64,000 nt of DNA from positions 47,419,154-47,483,153 of the forward strand of contig CM072887.1 in NCBI GenBank assembly GCA_037013685.1. The letters are read 5' to 3'. The number at the start of each line of letters is the position of its first letter. Within the stretch, counting starts at the first letter, position 1. This document shows, piece by piece, positions 52,701 to 61,700 of the stretch. The translations under genes and the position numbers were made by a program. This DNA comes from Acridotheres tristis (Eukaryota > Chordata > Aves > Passeriformes > Sturnidae). The notes beneath the pieces are model-generated. The model saw nothing but the letters and a program-made list of their open reading frames with translations. It was not told the origin of the DNA and searched no databases.

Positions 52701-55700
52701 GAATGTAACAAGACTCAGCAAATCCAACACTGATCCATTCTGTAATTCAGTTTACGTTCAGTCTTGTGAAGAAGGAACACCGTTTTTTCATGGGCTTTTA
52801 TTAGGAAACAAAAGATGGGACTAATATGCCAATGAGAATGAAGACAGTGTTATAATTCTGTCTGTTGTGACTTGGAAATACTGATTCAGTGGTCTGTACC
52901 ACTCTAACATACACCGAGTTACAAGGGTGATACTCTGTGAAATAACTTTTTTTATTCAGCAGGGTTTGGGGTTTTTTTTGTTTTTTGTTTTGTTTTGGTT
53001 TTTTGGTTTGCAAGGCATTTTGTTTCTGAAGTTTTAGTTGCATTAATTATTGTTATACTAGTAGTTGTAGAAGAAATGAGAGACAGCTATTTATAGTTGT
53101 TTATACAGAGAGGCTGGAAAAGAGAACAAGCAAAATGATGCTTGTTTTCCTTTATAATTAGTTGTTGTGGCTGAATGCTGTAAAGGAATATTATCTCTTT
53201 CTCCAAAAGGTTTGTCACATTTTATTTTACATTGTATGGCAGAGTCATGTAAGTGTAACTCAATTCAGTTCTGCTGTTCATTTGTGTGGGGTTTTCTTAC
53301 AGTTACTTCATGAGTATTGGATGGTCCTTAGGGATCACGTGTCTGCTATTGATGAACTGGCAATGGCGACAGAACGGCTGAGAGTGCGTCACCCTGACGA
53401 GCCAAAGCCAAATCCACCGGTGCTCCACATTATAGAGCCACATGAGGTAGAGTACTGGGCAGGAAAGAATGGCTTCTTTTTGTAGGAACCTACCTCCTAC
53501 AAAAATAAAATCTGCATCTGGATCTTATGTATATTGTCTATAATGTGTCTCAGTTTTCATTTCACACAGGCTTGGTGGAGTATAGATTTCTTACCTGTTT
53601 CTGCATTAAGTACATGGGCCATTTTTAGCTTGTAACTGTTGTTAGCCTTCTGACAGTGGCATGTTTCCAAAAGACTGCTGACCTTTCAGCAGCAGCAACT
53701 TCCTTCCTTTCTCTACAATTGCCTGGTTTTCCAAGCTGGTGGAAAATTAAGTTGACTTGATTCCTTACCCGTATTGATACTTTCCACAAACATGTATATA
53801 AAACAGAAGTGAGTGCCTCAAAGAAAAATCTTTTTTTTCAGTATTTTGAAATTTCGAGCTATCCCTGACTCTGTTTATGATGATAGAGAAAATGCTGGGT
53901 TGATTTAACCTCTTAATTTTTTTTTGCACCAATAGAAGTATATTTTCTGTAGACACATTTTGTGCTTTTTTTCTGTGAGATTGAGTTATGTAAAAGTGCT
54001 TCTTTCTATAAGGAAATAAATTTCATCTTTATATTAAAACAATTTTTTTAAAGGAGCACTTTGCTTAACAAATGCCTAATAAAGTCTTAAGATTTATGCA
54101 TGTCTATGCAGCCATAAAAGAAACACCCATTACTTTGGCCTTCATCCTTCAGGTACTCACCTCTTCTGCAGTATTACTTCTTCACTATCAGCTGTAATTA
54201 ATCTAATTAAAAAGTCATCTTGATGTTTCTGTCTTTGTGTAGGTTAAATCAGAAGTGGAAATTTCTAAGAAATATAAAGAAAATAATTGTCTCTTACACA
54301 TTGTTTTTGGAACCAGCAGTTGATTCTAGTACATATATATATATATATATATATACAATTGTAAGAAAATAGACAATAAATTGAATCAAGTTCAAAAGAA
54401 ACTTCTAAAAATTTGGGTTAATTTAATTTAATTTTGTTTCTGTAAAGAACCAATAATGTAAATAAAACAATACAATGTTATGTATCTTGTGTGTCTCAGC
54501 CCATTCACAGTGCTGTGTTCATATGGGTACAGGAAAGGAATAGATAATCAATTTTGCTTGGGGAGAAGTGCATCTTAAATTTCCAGCATGAGCTGGTTTT
54601 CTATCTGTCACCAGTAAATTACTCAGCTGAATTTCACAAAAAAAAATTAATTTGAGCCTCATTTTAAAATTCAACTTTTTCCCCCCCACTTTTTAACACA
54701 TGTTTAATGTTGTTTTCATAGGTAGAGCAAAATCGAGTGAAACTTCTAAATGACAAGGCAGTTGCCAAATCACAGCTTCAAAAGAAATTAGGACAACTTC
54801 TGTACCTCACTAATCTGGAGAAAGTAAGATTAATGATTCCTTGGTCTTTACCTAAGTGATGTACTCTGTTTACCCGTGGAAGGGAAGAAACCTGCCATTA
54901 TTGTTATTTGAAACTCCCATCTTAAAAATATTGTATTTTCTGTGAAGATTCATCACATTTTGAAATTCAGTGAGCTGTTCCTTGTGTTACTGTGTGCTCA
55001 TAAAGCTATTTATTGCATTATGTATTTTAGTTCCTTGTTTAATTACATGCTTATTAAACTACGAACTTGTTTTAGATGCGTAAAGTTTTCATTAAAACTA
55101 ACTGGGCTATGTTTAGTAGAAGCCTTATAAAATTATATATGTCTATGCATACCTTTGGTGTTTTACAAAGAGCTTACCTGAAACAGAAAGATAATCACAT
55201 CTGGTGTTTAAGTAAGTGTTAAAAAAAACCGAAACCAAACCAAAACAGACAACCTCTATATATTATATGTTATTTCAATCATAGTGTTCGAGTGAGTGCA
55301 TTTATGTTAAAGTAAGCATAGTTAAGCAAAATAAGTGTTTTTGCAACAATGTGAATCTGATAGAAAATATGTGGAGTTTCTTGTTTGAAGCTTGTATTTT
55401 ACCAGGATTTTTCAGAGCTGTTATAGTGCTGAAGGATTGCAGAATGAAAAGTGCTCCTTTTGCTTACCATAAGTTACATATTTTTGAAGTCCTCAAGATG
55501 GACTTGAGTACATGAATATATTTTTAATTTGCTCACACAGTGCTTTGGTTTGATTTGGTTTCTTTTAAGGGCTTCATTATTCATTTTTTTCTAGAAGCTT
55601 GTTTTAAATATATAATAACAAAACACAAAACTCTTTTTTTTTTTCTAAATGACAGTCTCAGGATAAAACTACTGGAGGAGTTAACCCAGAACCATGTCCA

Positions 55701-58700
55701 ATCTGTGCACGTCAACTAGGAAGACAGGTAAGATACTTATTTAGCAGGTTTTAGTTTTAAAACATCTTTAGCTAGAGTTGAGCCAGTTGTGTGTCAAATT
55801 GTCAACATCTGTTTTTAAATGAATGTTGTAATGAAACAGGGAAAATGAGCTGTTTCCTGTATTGTACCAACCAGCCTCTCCCCAGAAATAACATCTTTCT
55901 CAGAGGCAAGCACCTCTCCTTCTTTTAGCTTTCGACATCAGTGCTTTTCTGTTCCAAAAATGTGTGTTCATTATTGTTTTATAACTCTGAACTTTTGGCA
56001 GAAAGATTTATTTCCCATTTATAAGCTAACAGAAAGAACAAGTAGGTAAACTTCTATTGTATGCCATTGTATTTTACTGTAATTATTCTTATTGATAGTA
56101 TTTTTTCTTCTAAAGAAAACGCTATTAGATATGCAAACAGTAGCAAAATCCAATAAAATAAATACTGGCAATGTAGATTTCTTTCCCCACCACTTCCCTG
56201 CTGAACCGCAGGAGTTGAAATTCGAGGGAGACTTAATCTATATAATATAAAGTACAAAGCCATAGTTTAAATATCACTTACCATGCATTAGGGAAAAACA
56301 TGAAAGGACTCCTATATGGTCAAACTAAATTGTCTCTTTCTTTTAGAGTAGCTATTTTAGGGAGGTTTAGCTTCTCTTTGCATTATAGACCTGTGTAAGC
56401 ATGAACTGCTGTTCTGCCATGTTTCCAAAATCTCCTCTGTGCTTTTCTACCAAGAGTAATACAGGTTTTTACAGAGAACAGCTGTTAGTCCTGTTAACTG
56501 CCATTATTTTTTATCTCGGGTCTGGAGGAACTCACTGAAAGGGAAAATAATCTCTTAACTTTCTTTATCTTTTCTTAACAGCAAGACTGCTGCTTTAGAT
56601 GATAGCAGCTTTCGTATTGCTAAGAAGTTTTAAAATACTTTGCATCTGGTTTCTGCACGATTGGAAAAACTTTACCAAGCCTAAAAGACTTTCTGCTTGA
56701 TAATCAGTGGTTCAGTCAATTCCTTTGCTACTTGATCCCATGAAAACTTTCAGTTTTTCCTCTTGGAATGGCCTAAAAAAACTAGTACAGCAAAAGATAT
56801 TATTTTGAATTTCAAAACTACTGGTCTTCAAATTGCTTCTCTATTATGAAAGGTTCTGGCTGACATGTAGATGCTCTAGGCTCACAAGGGGAGAAGAGCT
56901 TCTGCAATGCAATCTTCTGTTTCACATACATTCTGTCAAAAAGAGATTAAGACACTATGTACAAAATCTTTCTTCTAAATTCCAAAGATGTTGTCTAGGA
57001 CTTACCAGTAGGGAAAAATGAAAGCATTTTTTCTATCACTTATTAAATAAGACGAATCTAGTATGAATTCACTGATAAAGAATTTTGCAGAAGGCAAATA
57101 AAAATATTGTTGTAATTTTTAAAAAATTATGTAAATACTTAACCTGTGTTTACATATAAAGCATTAAGAATCATCTTTCACAGAAATTAAAGATTGTAAT
57201 GTTTTTCCTGAAGTTCAAAACTGAGAAAATGCAAACAATGAACAATAAATGCAGAGACTTCCTTTAGCTCATTAATGTCTCTGTGCTGGAAAACTTTGAA
57301 ATTCAGGCTTTTTAGCAGCTGGAGTGCAGCAATTGTAAAATTCTTCTTTAATCTGATGGGTATCATGAAAACAATGTAACTTCTCTATGAAAACATAATT
57401 TATCATAGATTAGTACACTGTTTTTCTTTTGCACCTGTCCAAAACTGAAACTGTGTTGTATTTGGGTTTTTTGTTTCCTGCATAGTGGGCAGTGCTGACG
57501 TGTGGACACTGTTTTTGCAATGAGTGCATAGCAATCATCATCCAGCAGTACAGCGTTGGCACCCGCCGGAGCTCCATTAAATGTGCCATTTGCAGGCAGA
57601 CAACATCCCATAAAGAAATATCTTATGTCTTCACTGCAGAAGCTGCAAACCAGGAGGATGATATCCCTGTAAAGGTGAGTTGTCTTCAGGAGCTCTGTGG
57701 CCCAAACTTTTGGCAGTGCCTATTTGTTGTGTTTTGTAGCATACTGCAGTTAGGCAGACACGCGTACTGTGTAGTTTTATAAATAGTTTGTCCTAATGAC
57801 AAAACCTCCAGACACAAATGTGTAGGAATTCAGTGATTGAATTACACTGATTGCACTGTTGTATCTGCTTTTTTTACTAACAGAGGGTTTTCATTGGGTT
57901 GAACAGACAGCATCTCCATGAGTCTTTAGCAATACTGACATATATGTAGTGCATAGATACATCTTTGCTCTGCATGAATGTCTTGTAGAATGTTGCAGAA
58001 ACAAAAAACCTGTGTTTGTTGCAGTTGTGGGAAAAATAGAGGATTCTGAGCTAAAGTGCAAAGGTTAAATACATTAATAAATTTTGGTTTAGACAATACT
58101 GCCGTTTTTCATTGAAATATGATTATGATACAGCTGGATATAACTTGTCATAATTTTAATCTGATTTATAGTAAAAAATAATGACTAGTTGTGCTGACAG
58201 ACTTCCATATCTGTACAAGTCTCCTTGAACCTTGCACAATTTCTAGGGTTGCTGCTCTGTACTGAAGACAATGCTACCACATTCATACTAGTTATTTCAA
58301 CCTCCCTGGACAAATGGAATTCCATTTTATGCGTAGTTGATTCCTAACTCGAATTATTAAAGTAGTTGACAGTATGTGGCACCAGGGGGAGTAAATAGGC
58401 TGTATTTTTCAAGTGCTACTTATTAAAACATCACTTAATGCAGGGCATTTTACATATTAATTCCATATACAGTTTAGCAATATCACCCTGTTTCTAACAA
58501 AATTTCAAATATGTTTCATAAATTACATTAAAAAATAACTAAAATAACCAAATTTCATAAGTAAGACACTGAAAGGACATGTCCGGTGTAAAGAGTTGTA
58601 GTGTTTTCTTGAAGTATTTATGCATCAAAAACTTTAAACAAAGCAAAAATAAAGCAAAAATATAAATTTTGTGTGAATTTGCTTGAGCAAAGCTCATTTT

Positions 58701-61700
58701 TAGTTCATGAAAAATTAAAAATTTACACTGTCACTTCACTGTATTTACTCTCTAAACAAGCAACATCATTAAAAATAGAAGTTTCTACGTCATATTCCTT
58801 TAAAGGACAGTTAACAAAGAATAACAAACTTGCTATGGTTTCTATAGAATACTGAGGTTAAGATCAGTATCTTTTGGGATAACTATGCAAATTGTGTGAT
58901 TTATTCAGTGTTTATATTTTAATCTGATCTCTCTCAATCCTTCCAGTTTCTTAAAGTATTCACTACCTCTCTTTCTTTTTATCTTACTCTTTATTGTACC
59001 AATACTAACCATCTTAAGGTAACGCCTTAGATGCAAAAGGACTACTGTAAATGGAAGCATTTTATACTGAGAGAGAGATTACTGGCATCCCTGCATGTTT
59101 TGGTTTTCTAAAAGCTTCCTGTGTCTGGTCAGTATTACAGTAGGCATTGCCAGCCTGTCATCTGAGACAGAAATTATTTGTTAGAGGGTGGTTTTGGTTC
59201 TATTGTTAACTGTTCCATAATTCATTTGAACTAGGCAATTTCTTTATAAATAGTCATCTGAATATTCAACAAAATGACGGACTCAAGGTGTAGGGGTAAT
59301 GAGTAGGGTACCATTTTTTAAGACAGACTGAAAAACGAGGGTACTTTTGTCAGTTTCATCTCTCCATGGAGAACAAAATTGAAATCTTTATGTATGCTGT
59401 GAACCAAAGTTTTAGTCACCAGTGAGTTCAAAAAGTCTAATATAGTTTAACATAATATAGACAGAGGGATGACGAACTTTACACAGTTATCTTGTTTAAA
59501 AAACAGCAAAAAGAGTGTGACCATTTTGAGCATTGTGCGGTTTTCTGCACCATCTGTTCACCTTCCTGATGTTGTACGAAGTCACCTTTGACACCTGAGT
59601 CACAGGAATCTGAAGGGTGGAAAAATCAACAACAGTGGCTAAAGCTACTATCTGTTGTAGCAGGGAAAAATAGAACCTATGATAAAGTCTAAAAACAGTT
59701 TCTGAGGAAAAGACAATTAGAACAGATTAGCCAGGATTGTCATCACTGAATCAGAGATGAATGGTATTGCAAAAGCACATAAATGACCCTGGAATTATGT
59801 AGGAAGTCCTAAAAGCTAGTGTCGGATCTCCTATCTGTAGGTGTTTATGATTGGCAGGCAGCAGCCATAGGGCTGCAAATGTGTCATCCTTTCAAATCAG
59901 AATACCTGCCAACATAAGCATTTCTAATTGTCCATCTGACTTTGCAAACAGTCAGATGAACAGTCAGTGTCTACCAGGTGCAACAGAAATGGTGCTGAAG
60001 AAAGCTGGTTAATTTCTGTGTCTGTGACATTGCAGAGTTGGAATCACTGTGGAGGACCTCGGGTAACAAAATGGCACTGCTTACTGCAGCCTTTGGTAAA
60101 ACAGTCTGCAGAAAGTCTTTTACATGTTAGCTGCCTTAATGTGTGAGTGTGATCAAGCAGCCCAGCATTGGTTCTCAGCTTGTGCTGAGACTGCTGACAT
60201 CTTCCCAGCCAATTCTGCAAGCAGCATGACTTCAGTAAATTTGATCTGTCATTGTAGTGAGCCAACATAGTTAATTCAATGTTCAAAAGACAGGTGCAGA
60301 CAGAAATAAAACAGTATTTGTCCTGCTTAATCTAGCACAGCTTGAAATTACTATGTGTGTAGGAACTAGTAAGAAAGTCAAGGCTTCTTTAAGAAAGACA
60401 TTAGGTAAAATTGCTGTAATACAAAGTACATACTGAAGGAGATGGAAAAAGAATTGCATCTCTTTGTATCCTCTCACTGACCTAAGGGGAAAGGGAAGAG
60501 TGCATAAATCAAAATAGACAAGATGTAGAATGAAGTATTGGATTTGTTAAGCACTGAAATACTGGTGAATGCAGAGGGGAAAGATGTTTTCATTGAAGCT
60601 CACCATCATTCAAAAATTAAGTATCTTTACAATTCTCTTATTGTTTTAAATATAATTAACAAGCATCATAGTACTGAGCGTAAGTTCAGTGTTGCCAGAG
60701 TGAGAAACAAAATCAACATAAACAGCATTCAGGTAGGTTTTTTTTCTTGGTCCATTTTCAAGAGATGTGAAGGTAGGGAAATTGTAATGTGCATTTGAAA
60801 GATTATGTAAAACTGTCTCACAAAGTTAAACTGCAGGAGACCTAATGGGCACATTTGGTGCCACTGCACTGCTTGGGCCATCTGTTTTGCCTCATGCAGA
60901 GTTAGAGGGTGTCTGCATGGCACCCCATTCTTCCATGTGCTGCATATGCTGTTCCACACTGCTGATCCCAATGCAGTGCGTTATAAGGGAGAGGTAAAAG
61001 TACTGCTTTAAGTAGTACTACTTAGCCTGCCCTTCTCCAAGGCTGATCATTTGTAATTATGTGTAACATGTGTAAAAGATCTAATATAACATCATTTAAT
61101 AAAGCAATGAATGTGGAAGGAGTGTTTTTACTATTCTGCTTTACTAATGTGCTTCTTTGACTTTTCAAAGGGAAGTCACTCCACCAAAGTGGAAGCTGTG
61201 GTCCGAACACTGAAGAGAATTCAATTTAAAGATCCAGGGGCTAAGTCCTTAGTTTTCTCAACGGTATTAATCACAATTTTCTGTCTTGTCTTTGCATGTG
61301 TGTTTTGAGTTTAAAGTGTTCGTAATATTTTCGGGAACTAGTTCAGCTACCAAAATGTTGAATCACTCTGTACAAGCACTTGATTGTTTTAAGGATTTGT
61401 AGGGCAAGTCCTGTAACTGGAACAAGAATAACGATCATAGTCAGCAGATGTGAAAGCTTGTTTCTTTAAAGGGCAAACACTTAGATTTGTATGGAAGCAG
61501 TAGAAATTCTAGATATTTTTAAATGTGATGTCCAAATGTTTTTGATACATTGTAAAACTGTTTTTGCAATGGCTACCAATTCCTTTTATTCAAGGTTATC
61601 TTTCTAATTACCTGTCTTACTTAGTTTTATGAAAGATTTGGTTTCTAGCACACAATTTTTTTAAAAAATTGCAAATACTAGTGTTTTGAAAAGCTTTTTA